DNA from: Copromyces sp. CBS 386.78
Lineage: Eukaryota; Ascomycota; Sordariomycetes; Sordariales; Sordariaceae
Length of the DNA stretch: 64,000 nucleotides
Assembly (NCBI GenBank): GCA_030685235.1
Contig: MU839080.1
Coordinates: 310,001 to 374,000 of the forward strand
Direction of reading: 5' to 3'
In this document: positions 44,940 to 55,065 of the stretch, piece by piece
How positions within the stretch are numbered: position 1 is the first letter of the stretch
Layout of the letters: every line of letters begins with the position of its first letter
Program-made: the position numbers and the translations under genes
The notes under the pieces: model-generated
Database searches by the model: none
Seen by the model: the letters and a program-made list of their open reading frames with translations, nothing else
Told to the model about the DNA's origin: nothing

Positions 44940-47900
44940 AGCCCGTAGCCAATACAAACGCTAAAATCCAACAGGCTCTCAAGGTATTCAACATCAACAA
45001 CGATAACACACGTGACAAGGTTCTCTACGATTCTGGATGTGCCACCAGCATCTTCAACCATCTCAAATGGTTTACAGAGATACAACCACTAAACGAACCA
45101 TCAGAACACGTAGTAGGCAACGGCAACTCCATATACTCGTACCATAAGGGCACAGTAGAGTTATCCATGCCAACAACACATCACGGGATAATAAGGGTGA
45201 CAATCAAGGACGTACAGTTCTGTCCTGACGTTCCAGCTAACCTCATCACCTCTGCTGGTCTCCTCGATAACGGTATGGAGTGGATGATGAAAAGCAACCA
45301 GATTTCCTACGGCAAATACACGATACAATGCAACTGGGCTGGCAACGTCCCTACCCTCCCTACCATACCTCCTAACAACTTCGACCAGACACACGAGCTC
45401 CCCAGAGCTCTGATGGCCTCGATAACGTACAAAACGATGCACAAACGACTGATGCACGCAGGTAAACAACAAGTCATCGAAGCTTGTCAGAAAGCAGGCA
45501 TCCCCATAACCAGACAGGAGGAGGATGATTGTGAGGCATGCAATATATCGAAAATGACAGATAAGATGCCAAAGGTGGTCTACGGTACAGCAGCGAGAAA
45601 GGCTCTACAATACGTACGTGTAGACGTCACCAGCCATAACCAGCCAGGCCATATGGGCGTCAGATACGTCGTACATTTTACCTGTATGGCGACAGCTCAC
45701 AGATGGGTTCGCTTCGTAGTCAACAAAGGTGATGCCTTTAGGGCACTTATCGAATGGAAAAGATTCGTGGAGTTACAAACTGGTCTGAAAGTCTGTATCA
45801 TAGGCCTTGATGGTGGCCCAGAATTCGGACTGGCGACAACAGAGTTCAAGAACTCTAAGCTGGATAAATGGGCAAAGCAAGAAGGTGTTGAGATCTGGAA
45901 AACAACACCCCATACACCATGGATGAACGGCCCGGCAGAACTGACTGGCCGTTTAATCATGACAAAGACCAGAACCGTCATCCAAGAGAACAAGATTCCC
46001 ATAGTTCTCTGGCCATTCGTGATGGATGCAGCCGTCAGAGTCATGAATCTACTACCAACCAAGGCGAATCCAGACAAGATGAGTCCCCATGAACTGCTTC
46101 ATACTCACGCTAATAGTCCTATGGATCAGAGGAAACCTTACCTCAAACACTTACGGAAATACTGGTGTATCGCCTACTATTACATCAAACCACAGAAACG
46201 TGAGCAAGGCGACAAGTTTACCCCGCGAGCACGCAAAGCCCACCTTCTCAACTACGGTGACGAACACGGCCGAATCTACTGGCTATACGATCCAGAATCT
46301 CAAGAGATAATCCGAGCAAGCGCAGTCAAGCTCGTTGAGAAGGATGACGAGGATAAAGAAAGAGAGGATGAGCCTCAACACACGGTAGTCTTCGAAGATC
46401 ACAGCGTTCAAGAGATAGAAGACGTGGCGGAACAAGAAAAGGAGGTGATAATCAGGGTAACGGGTACAACGCGATCAACAGCAGCGCGACCGGTGGAAGT
46501 TGAACAACAGTCTCAACCCAAGCTTCCCCCCGCGGTTCTCGAGATACCGCGTTACTACCTCACTCCATCATCGACACCAGCGCCATCGTCAACACCCTTG
46601 ATTCAAGATCTCCAGACCCAACAAGACCAGCCGCTCCCTTCCATCGAGGAGGAGGAACAGACAATGGACCTTGATGATCTGAATGAGGAGGATCCCATCC
46701 CACCAAAGGATAGTCCACTCAACAGATCACACTCCCCAAGCAGTTCCAGCGAATCTGATAAATCTTCGAAATCAGGAGACGCGACTACGGATAACGCGAT
46801 CTCTACCCCTACTCAACGCGGCAGTATCAGAATGCCAAACCTATTCAAAAGGTTTATGTCTCCATCAACCTTTAAACCTCTCCAGAACCCCATGGAGCTC
46901 CAGACTATGCCGCCAAAACCTCCAGCTCCCCCTCCAGATCCGCTGGCATCCCCAGCTCCCTCTACGGCTCAGCAGGGATCTCCAGCACCACCGGCTTCTC
47001 AAGCCCCACCTCCATCGGCTAACCCTGCTACTCCAGCACCCATACAAGCACTCCTTACTCCCTTGGTGCCTCTTTCAAACGATCAACCCTCTTCAGAACC
47101 CATGGCTCCAGCCGTGGATAACTCTGTTTCCCCAGAGGTACGAGAAGGTCGTCCAAAGAGAACTAAAGCCAAGAAACCAGAAGGATTCAAATATGGTGAG
47201 GAACAGGTAACAGATGGACTGAAGAAAACGGTGTTTTACCAAGGAACAATGGAACCAAACCGTCTTATCAGACCACCGCCTATCTGGTGCCTTACAGCTA
47301 TGAAGGCATTGAAGGAGATCAACAGCCATATAAACATCGAACGAGTTATCCCAAAGAACTACAGACAGGCTAAAAAGCTCCCAAACTTCAATACATATTG
47401 GCTTCCAGCGATGGAAAAGCAGGTAAAAGCACTGAAAGATCAACAAGTGTGGAATCTGGTACAGAAAACTCCCGATATGGATGTTCTACCTGGCAAATGG
47501 GTATATGACGAGAAATTCAACCTTCTTGATCAGAAATATGAAGCCAGAGCCAGATGGGTAGTCTGTGGCAATAAAGAACAGGAAGATTCATGGAATATCG
47601 AAGACGTCTATGCTGCAGTGGCCAACAGTACGAGCCTTCGAATCTTTCTGGTCTATATGGCCATCCACGATCTAGAATGCCAACAATTCGACTTCAATAC
47701 AGCATTCCTCAATGCCCCCATTCCAGAAGGAAAAAGATATTACGTCGAACAACCAACAGGACTAGCTGAGGAGCACCAGAAGGTGTGCTTGTTACGCAGA
47801 GCTCTATATGGGTTGAGACGGAGCCCTCTGTACTGGTTTAACACCATACATCCCATCCTGATGGGCCTGGGTTTCTCAGCACTAGGCACAGATGCCTGCC

Positions 47901-49186
47901 TTTTCATCAACAAAGATAAAGGAGCATTGATTATACTCTACGTCGACGATCTTCTCATTGCAGCACAGAAAAACGAGGATATTGAAGATACCGTCAACCA
48001 GCTGAAATCCAGGTTTAAGCTGAAGTCAATGGGCGAGGTCAGAACGTTTCTTGGGTATGATATCGTTCGTAACAAAAGGGAACGCACGGTATTTGTGTCA
48101 CAACAGCGATATGTGCAGGCAATCATCAAGAAGTTTGAATACGATGGTTTGAAAGGCGCCAACACTCCATGGCCACCAGACTACAGGATCCATGGGGGTG
48201 CAAATCCAGCCATCGAAATACCAGAAATCCAGAAACCCTACATCAAGAAGACTGGCTCCCTTAACTACGCATCTATGGGCTCACGCCCTGATATCACATA
48301 CACGGTCAACAAACTATATGAGGGTAACGCTAAACCTACAGATCGTCACGACTACGTATGAGATGGATCACGAAAATGATGGGAATGATGATTGATTGAG
48401 GGATCCAGCTAACTGAAGCTGGAGGGGATCGCCAGCTATATAGAGCTGGCGATACAAAGAGGAGGAAGGTCTGCAAAGGAGGGGATTCTGGGTGGTGCCA
48501 GATCCGCTGTCAAAGAAGGGTGCAGGGCTCAAAGAGCCCTGCGGCGCAAAGGACTAGCGGTCTGTGCAGCAAACGAACCCAGAATCTTCTCACACTACGT
48601 GATGCGCCATCTTTTCAGATATCTGGTAGATAATTCAGATCTGGGATTACTGCTGGGAGGACTGTCGTTTCCACAGCAACCAGACCTCAACTTCAGGACA
48701 TACGCAGATGCCTTATATGCTGATGATATCGAGACAAGGCACAGCACAGCTGGACATATCGTATTTGTTACAACTGGACCAGTTTTCTGGAAATCAAAGA
48801 AACAGGCTTTCGTTACTCTGAGCACAACAGAAGCAGAGTTTACCAACCTAGTCCCAGCAGCCAGATCAGCTGACTGGGTAGCTAAGATGCTGGAGGAGCT
48901 GGGTATGGCACAACCGCAGCGCATCCTCTTTACAGACAGTGCCAACGCGAGAGCTACGGCTCTCAGAACCCCTGGAAGGAACCGCTGTATTGATATACGG
49001 CTAAAATGGGTTACAGAACAGATAGAACAGAAAAGGTTTGAGGTTATTCACATACCAGGGACGGATATGGTAGCCGATGGCCTAACAAAAGGTCTCAAAG
49101 CGGATAAGCATGGAAGATTTGTAAAGATGCTGGGCCTAACTAAAAGGGAAATCCCCTGGCTCAACACCAAGAAAAAGGAGTCGTGA
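44933..49186 (+). pseudogene. Copia Pol polyprotein, interrupted by a solo LTR
   Basis: The first segment (to 48356) carries the aspartic protease (YDSGCATSIF, with DSG), GAG-pre-integrase zinc motif (HKRLMHAG...CEAC), integrase core (VDVTS..., DGGPEFG..., WMNGPAEL), a Pro/Ser-rich linker, and reverse transcriptase (FDFNTAFLNAPI, RALYGLRRSPLYW, YVDDLLIA). A 238-bp reverse LTR with a 5-bp duplication then introduces a TGA. The frame resumes precisely at 48595 with the RT thumb and RNase H (YADALYADD, STTEAEF, FTDSANAR). Without the insertion the frame would be continuous. As it stands the protein would lack RNase H, so the copy is non-autonomous. Confidence 0.9.
48357..48594 (-). mobile_element. 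Nested solo LTR of the same copia family
   Basis: 238 bp, reverse-complementary to the host LTR but with several substitutions and small insertions (for example CTCAAAGAG and GAACCC). It is flanked by a perfect 5-bp duplication CTACG (48352-48356 and 48595-48599). It is a recombination remnant of a separate insertion. Confidence 0.93.
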
Positions 49187-49231
49187 TAGTTTACATGTAC
49201 ATAGATTATCTCTGTCAGGTCTGCGGGGGTG

Positions 49232-49462
49232 TGTGAGAAGATTCTGGGCGTTTGCTGCACAGACCGCTAGTCCTTTGCGCTGCAGGGCTCTTTGCCCTGC
49301 ACCCTTCTTTGACAGCGGATCTGGCACCTCCCAGAATCCCCTCCTTTGCAGACCTTCCTCCTCTTTGTATCACCAGCTCTATATAGCTGGTGATCCCCTC
49401 CAGCTTCAGATAGCTGGATCCCTCAATCATCATCATTCCCATCTTTCGTGATCCATCTCATA
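49232..49462 (+). repeat. Copia 3' LTR
   Basis: Identical to the 5' LTR; preceded by a G-rich purine tract ending at 49231. Confidence 0.93.
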
Positions 49463-50162
49463 CGAGTTCTTCTCTGCAGCTTGCCGCGGAAATTTCAAGG
49501 CTAGTGACAGTCCATATATTAGCAACGACACTAAACAAACATTATATTTAGGAGGCACAAGAAGGAAAGATTGACCTCCCAGATGATGATCCTCGGCTTG
49601 TCCATATAATGGTACATTATCTATACCACTTGTCATGGCCCTATCCGACGGGTCATGCCCTGGGACATTTGACTGCATTGCACGGATGCATCGCACGGGT
49701 GATGCGAGCATTCTGATTGGTTGTAGATTAGATAAGGAAGAGTGGGTCCACGACGGGTTCAGCCTTGGAGGATAAAACTCCATTGCCAACCGCGCGCACA
49801 ACTCTTTCCTTTTGTTTTACTCTTTAGTCGTAAATTCTATGTTGAACGTCAACAACGCTGCAGCTCTGTCTCTCTCGTTACGTGCTATCACACTACTCCG
49901 ACTATGACGTACGGCTACAATACGAGCGTAATGGTTTTGATGGGTTAGAAATGGACGGATATGGAACCAACGTCAATGAACCCTACGCAACAAGGCAACC
50001 ACGGGCAGCCCACATCTAATAGAACCAATCCAAAAGTTACGGCGTAGAATGACTTGGCTGTTTGTATGGTACTCCAATCGGCATTTTGGTTGAACTGGGC
50101 AAATAAGGAGGAGCTGGAAACCGTACACGCAAATCACTATATAATTCTCTCTACTAATTACA
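49463..50162. other. Element interior, copia LTR to FunK1 remnant
   Basis: No recognisable gene. A TTAGATAAGGAAG block near 49730 recurs in the LTR-like sequence at about 54300, so old LTR material may lie here. Confidence 0.35.
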
Positions 50163-52436
50163 CTAATTCGTGGAGCTATCTCTCCGTAATACCTTTGGAT
50201 CCTCTCGAGCTTTCTCAAGAATCCCCCTCATCCGATCATACAATCCCTCGTCCTCTTTTTCCCACCTCCCACCGTTCGGAAATACTTCTCTCCGTAGTTT
50301 GTTGACCCAAGGTATCAACGGCCGGTAGTATGGCGTGAAGTTTTCTTCTGCCGATTCGATGAAATCTCCTTCATCATCAACTGTCGCCTTCTTCAACTTT
50401 GCCAACGTTACCGGGCTGGTATAATTCCACTGCTCAAACTCGTCAACAACCATGCTGTCGCTGTCGTTTGGCCCATTGTAGTGGACGTAGATCCAGAACA
50501 GGACCCAAAAGAATGATTCGAGATCATGCATGAAGGAATGTTGTTCGCGCAGAAGGACCCCAATTGCCATGAACGCCCTGGTGCCGGTCATGCCCTTTGC
50601 TCCGGAGGCACCTTCTCGTTCTTTTCTGACAGCAAGGTCTAGGTCGATTAAGAACGAAGGCCAGGAAGGGTTGTTGTCGTCCTTATTGATTATAAGGTTA
50701 TTAATGGAGATGTCTCTGTGAAGGAGGCTGGCCTTTCTCTATAGAGACTCGTGTCCGTTAATGCAGCCTTCCAACGTAGCGAGTAGGGCTACTCGGGAGC
50801 TTACCTTATAGATGGGTTGTCTATAGTCGCGAATAATAACTCGCTGATATACCTAATTTCGTAGCGCATTACTACTAGCTTGGGTCGTACAGGATCGCTT
50901 GTTGGAGGGTAAAGCGGCGTCGGTTTGGCTAGATGACCATTTCTTGCCAGCTATGCTAGTACTGTAGCCTTTCCGCGAAGTACTAGCCGTAACCGTTCTG
51001 GTCGGCGGCGTCAAGTGTTCCGGCCTATAGTTCTTCGCCGTACTAACATCTATTCCTCTCCGAACGTTGCTTCGGATATCGTCATCGGTTCCGCGCACCT
51101 GGACTGTCTCGTGGTAATAGTATCAAGCTACGTTCACTACCCCTTTATCGGTCGCTTCTCGCAACAGGTCCCCTTCCTCGTCGCACTTAGGGTACTGCTA
51201 GGAATCTTTGATAATTAATGATATTTGCGAGTCTCCCTCAGAATAGGCCTTCTAGCAGGTCGTTGCGCGGCTGTATATATAACGTCCGCGTCGTATCACT
51301 TTATTAATAATGAGACGTTCTGGTAAGCTATTCCTCTTGATTTAGACGACCCGCTTATTATTCTCCTTTATAAACGATGGATCGAACCCAAGCTCCTCCT
51401 CGCTCATCTATAGAAATGCGAGGACCGTTGATACGAATTGTAAGCCCTCCGTATTAATATCGAACTGTTTAGATGCGATGGCCCCGAGTCGATTAAACTC
51501 CTATAATCTCATAAATGATCTACAGATAGTAAATCCTAGGACGAAGCGACGACTGTCTTACGTGTCTTGAGCAGCGAACACTTCCCTTGCGTATCTCCTG
51601 AGATCGAGCCATGCATTTGACGCTATATCAGCAGAAGGATTGCTCTTCAGCTCGCCCGGTACGAGGACATGCGACCAGCGCTATTGAGTATCCTTTCTAG
51701 CCTTTGAGTCATCTACGAAGCCGACGTCCAATTTGCGTTCCGCTATCGAGCCGAGGATCGGTTTGTTGGGTTATACTAGCAGCCTTCGTCGCGGCGTCAG
51801 TATCCGATTCGGATGGTACTCTTCTGCAAACATTGCTAATTTCTCGCTCAATTCTGCAAACCAGTCCAAGATACGGTCCTAGTTCGCATTTGTCAGCTAC
51901 CCGCGCCAACTATTACGGAAGAGTGGTTCGTTGCTTTTTATGTACTTTTTGAAGATGGCTTGTGATGCTGTCTTTCAACCCGCTACCCGACCGATAAAGA
52001 TGTTATAGAAGTCAGGAAGGTCGACGTATATAGCGCCGAGCTCATCCTTAAGGACCATGTCTATATGCTTGCGATATTCGGAGGAGTTTGCGAAGTTGCT
52101 CGTATTGATAGACCGCGGAGTTTGGAGAAAGTGAGATGCTGTCGGTCGGGGAGGCGGGGTAGTTTCGGTAACGGTACAATAAACTTGGCGCCAGATCTTA
52201 TCGTCGGGCTTATTGGTGATGATTGCATTAAAAAGTGGTTCGAATTGGTCCGAGTCGAAGTTGTCCAAGTTGTTGGGGGTGAGGGCGGGTAGACGTCTCA
52301 ATATATCGTCGAGAAGGTTGGTATGGCCTGTATTCAAACGTAGAAGAGGGATAATAAGGAGGATTTGGAGTGTTGATAGAAGCCTAAACGCAAGATTCTG
52401 CAAATTTAAACTGTGGTTAGATGGGCATTTTAGCAA
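50163..52436 (-). pseudogene. FunK1-type fungal protein kinase, decayed
   Basis: Read on the minus strand. The 5' part (51975-52436) encodes the N-terminal region (FDSDQFEPLFNAII, DKIWRQVY, PRSINTSNF, DELGAIYVDLPDFY). The middle (about 50770-51970) keeps short homologous islands (DRILDWFAELSEKLA, KLDVGFVDDSKARKDTQ, WSHVLVPGELKSNPSADI) separated by many stops. The 3' part (50163-50750) is well preserved, with the catalytic loop HRDISINNL, the DLDLA metal-binding equivalent, MTGTRAFMA, and the typical SFMHDLESFFWVLFWI and FTPYYRPLIPWV. FunK1 kinases are a fungus-specific family often found with NLRs and transposons. The stop-rich middle with TA-rich changes resembles repeat-induced point mutation, so no full-length kinase can be made. 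Confidence 0.8.
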
Positions 52437-53459
52437 CGTGGGCCTGTCTCACTCACCTTATTGGCGCGCCCAGATAAAGGACAACGCCAGAAGGAAGATG
52501 GAGAATGGATGAAGGTATTCAGGAAGATCTATACGTATATAGACAGCTAAATAGATGCCTTGAAGACTTAGGTGATAAGGCTTGATACGTACCTTAAGTA
52601 CGTACTGATTCCCTTTGGTATAAGAAGGCCTTGAAGCCCAAACTTCTCCTGGAGGTTGAGAAGATTAATAAGGCCTTTGAGACCAAAAAAGATTATTAGC
52701 TAAATTGAGCTCTTTGTTCCAAGCCTAGGACTCTGCCCTTGTTACAAAAACAGGGTGAGTGAGGTGGGCAATTAGTTTCTACTCTCTGTTTGGAGTGAAG
52801 GAGAGTTCATTTAAAGATTGTTCTAAAGGAGACAGCTTAGCGAACTGTAAAGCCTGCCTAACGAAGACCTTATTAACTTTCTGACACCTATTTAGCCCGG
52901 GGATGGTATATAGGGTAGTCTCATAAGGCTGGATATTGCGTTCAAAATAAGTAGTATTAACTGTAGCTGTATTAATATTATTTTCTGCTGGTTTTTGTTC
53001 TTAATTAAGTCCCCTGTGGTATAGATAGCGGGACTCGGATCCCGAACACGCAAATCAGCACTGCGAATCTTGTACGATAGGTGCCATAAACACTATTGTG
53101 AACGCAATTGATTTATAGAATCGCGTAATGAAAAGATGTCCAGGATGTGCTTGGTTGTGGTCGCCTTCTAGTAGAACAAATCCAACTCTAACAATTCAGA
53201 CGTTCGCTTCAGAAGCCGATAGTCCGTTTATTACAGTGTCGAGTACTCCATAAGTTGTTGAATATTCCCCTTCTAACTCGTTTCATACGTAGGTACAAGA
53301 GAAAAGTTGGGACAAGTTCCCGTTCCGGGCTGAGAAATGTCACGGCGGTAGCAGACCACTACACTAACCAGCCCGTATCCCTGCAAAAGGGTACAAGTAA
53401 CCGAAGCTAGCAATTCGGTTACTCAAGTAGTCTTATATAGTTGCGACGGATAACCAGGC
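52437..53459. other. Degenerate AT-rich element interior
   Basis: About 1 kb of stop-rich sequence with no assignable gene. A tRNA-like block on the minus strand lies at 53309-53374. Confidence 0.35.
53309..53374 (-). other. tRNA-Asp-like sequence (possible SINE head)
   Basis: The minus strand reads GGTTAGTGTAGTGGTCTGCT, an A-box-like D-arm close to tRNA-Asp/Glu, followed 35 nt later by a degenerate B-box (GGGAACTTGTCCC). The acceptor stem does not pair well and no clean anticodon arm forms, so a functional tRNA is not claimed. Confidence 0.3.
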
Positions 53460-53920
53460 TGTCACAAGAAATAACGTTTACTCATTCTTTTCTCGCATTT
53501 CTTTAATTAATCAATCCTTCGAGAGGTGCGGAAATATAGCCGATAGTGATTGGGGAGCTGTGTTTCGAGATATAGCGGTCAGAACCCTAACCCTAGTTCT
53601 GGCTCAGCCAGCACTAGGGTTAGGATTCCTCAACCACCTGGTCAATGTGGGTACGTAGTTTGCTATCGCCGTAATATGTGACTGACACCAATGTCCGCTG
53701 AATTCGGTGGGGGTGGCAGGCAATATTACGAGCGACGTGGTCACGAGAGATAAAGCTGAACACGTTGATTCCAGGTCTATAGTAGAATCGTAAAATAAAG
53801 AATAAAAGAGGAAAACGTGCAAAGGCGCGCCTGGCGCCCAGCGTTTCAACCCAGGGCCAAGGTGGCCTGTGCACGCGGCACGACATTACGTGCCGGGACC
53901 CATCCGCCAGTACCGTAACA
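53460..53920 (-). repeat. LTR of a Ty3/gypsy-like element (minus strand)
   Basis: On the minus strand the sequence begins TGTTACGGTACTGG directly after a polypurine tract (CTACCGGGGGGGTGA) and ends CTTGTGACA, the TG...CA form of an LTR. The adjoining 53921-54110 (GGGACGAGTCTTTTTCTACC) is the usual 3' internal end of fungal gypsy elements. The body of the element is missing. Confidence 0.55.
53586..53624. other. Near-perfect palindrome with telomere-like arms
   Basis: CCTAACCCTAGT and ACTAGGGTTAGG enclose a second palindrome CTGGCT-C-AGCCAG. The 39 nt can fold almost entirely into a hairpin. It lies inside the LTR. Confidence 0.8.
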
Positions 53921-54110
53921 TCACCCCCCCGGTAGAAAAAGACTCGTCCCGAGTCGTGCAAATTGCACAGAAAGCTAGAATACATGTAAAGTGGGTGCAG
54001 ACCCAAAAATCCTCGCGTCACCTCCTCGCATCACTTCCTCGACCGACGTGTCGTCTTATTAGTCGTGTCCCTTTTCTCGCGGGCACGTTATCGTCGTCGT
54101 GATCTGGATC
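53921..54110 (-). mobile_element. 3' internal remnant of the gypsy-like element
   Basis: The polypurine tract and a short stop-containing stretch with charged residues resembling the end of a gypsy pol. No complete domain remains. Confidence 0.4.
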
Positions 54111-54273
54111 CAACTCCTCCGCGTCCGCCGCCTCTAGCCAGTCTTCACTAACATCCTACGAGACCCAAGCCTCGGAACGACCTACCTAATCATTGACGTA
54201 CCTTCAGCACCCATGTCGGTGGTACAAAGCCGCATGTTAAACCGCGATCCCCCGCATCTAGACTAGGGAGGAC

Positions 54274-54465
54274 TGTGACGACGGGGATTATTAGATTAGA
54301 TAAGGAAGGCGGTAGAGGCTGGCAGGATCTGGGCTCATCTCATATAAGGATGCACTCTAGAGCCTAGCTCTCAATCTTTCCCTCTTTTCTTCTTTAGCTT
54401 TAGTTATTTATTCATTTGTACCCAACTACGCGATACGGAACTACGTGAGCTGGTGCATCGTAACA
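54274..54465 (+). repeat. Putative solo LTR
   Basis: It begins TGTGACGACGGGG after a purine tract (CTAGGGAGGAC) and ends GCATCGTAACA. An internal promoter-like CATATAAGG lies about 60 bp before a pyrimidine-rich tract (TTTCCCTCTTTTCTTC). No partner LTR was recognised. Confidence 0.4.
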
Positions 54466-55065
54466 AGGACCATGTAGCTGTGGCAACGCTACTACAAGTG
54501 TGTTGGCTCACCTAAGCACCACTAAGGAAGAGACTACTTATCCGGTCGAGGAGAATCGAGGCCTCTACTACTGTACTAAGCTTAGCCAGGACTGGTATCA
54601 CGGGGCGAGAGGGCACTGTTGGGGGTATGGTAAGATATGCGTTGTTGTGCGAAGGAGAGAAAAGGAGGATGTGCGTGGAGGACTGGCTATATGGGCGAGA
54701 GCCCAGACAGGCCAGTCCGTGTGCGCGGACGTACAGTGCGACAATGTCACACGCTAACCCGGTGACAACTGGGCAGTCACGGGTTAATCCCGTGGCATCT
54801 AAACCGCACAGGCACCTGCAAAAGAGAGTCAAGGGATGGAATAGTCTTGCTTCTTTATAATGGAATACATTGACAATAGTAGAAGGTACCAGAATTTACA
54901 AAATTCCTATAAATTTGCTTATCCTCCCAGACTCTTCTGGTAGCACGCTAGAAAAATGAAATAGAGAGAAAGGAATTGAGAATGACATAGAATACATTAT
55001 ATGTCCTGCGAGAAACCAATAAACCAAACCAGTCCTGATACGGTGCCGAAGGATATCATCCGTCC
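54466..55065. other. Element interior downstream of the receptor gene
   Basis: No recognisable gene. It holds the 3' flank of the NACHT-WD40 receptor. Confidence 0.4.

Larger units (their letters stand above)
43468..49462 (+). mobile_element. Ty1/copia LTR retrotransposon (nearly intact)
   Basis: A 5,995-bp element with identical 231-bp LTRs (TGTGAGAAG...CATCTCATA), a primer-binding site, gag, pol in the order protease-integrase-RT-RNase H (copia order), and a purine tract (CTGCGGGGG) directly before the 3' LTR. A nested reverse-orientation solo LTR breaks pol. The immediate flanks (GATTT left, CGAGT right) show no 5-bp target duplication. The gag and pol frames are free of other stops, so the element has not undergone repeat-induced point mutation. 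Confidence 0.93.
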
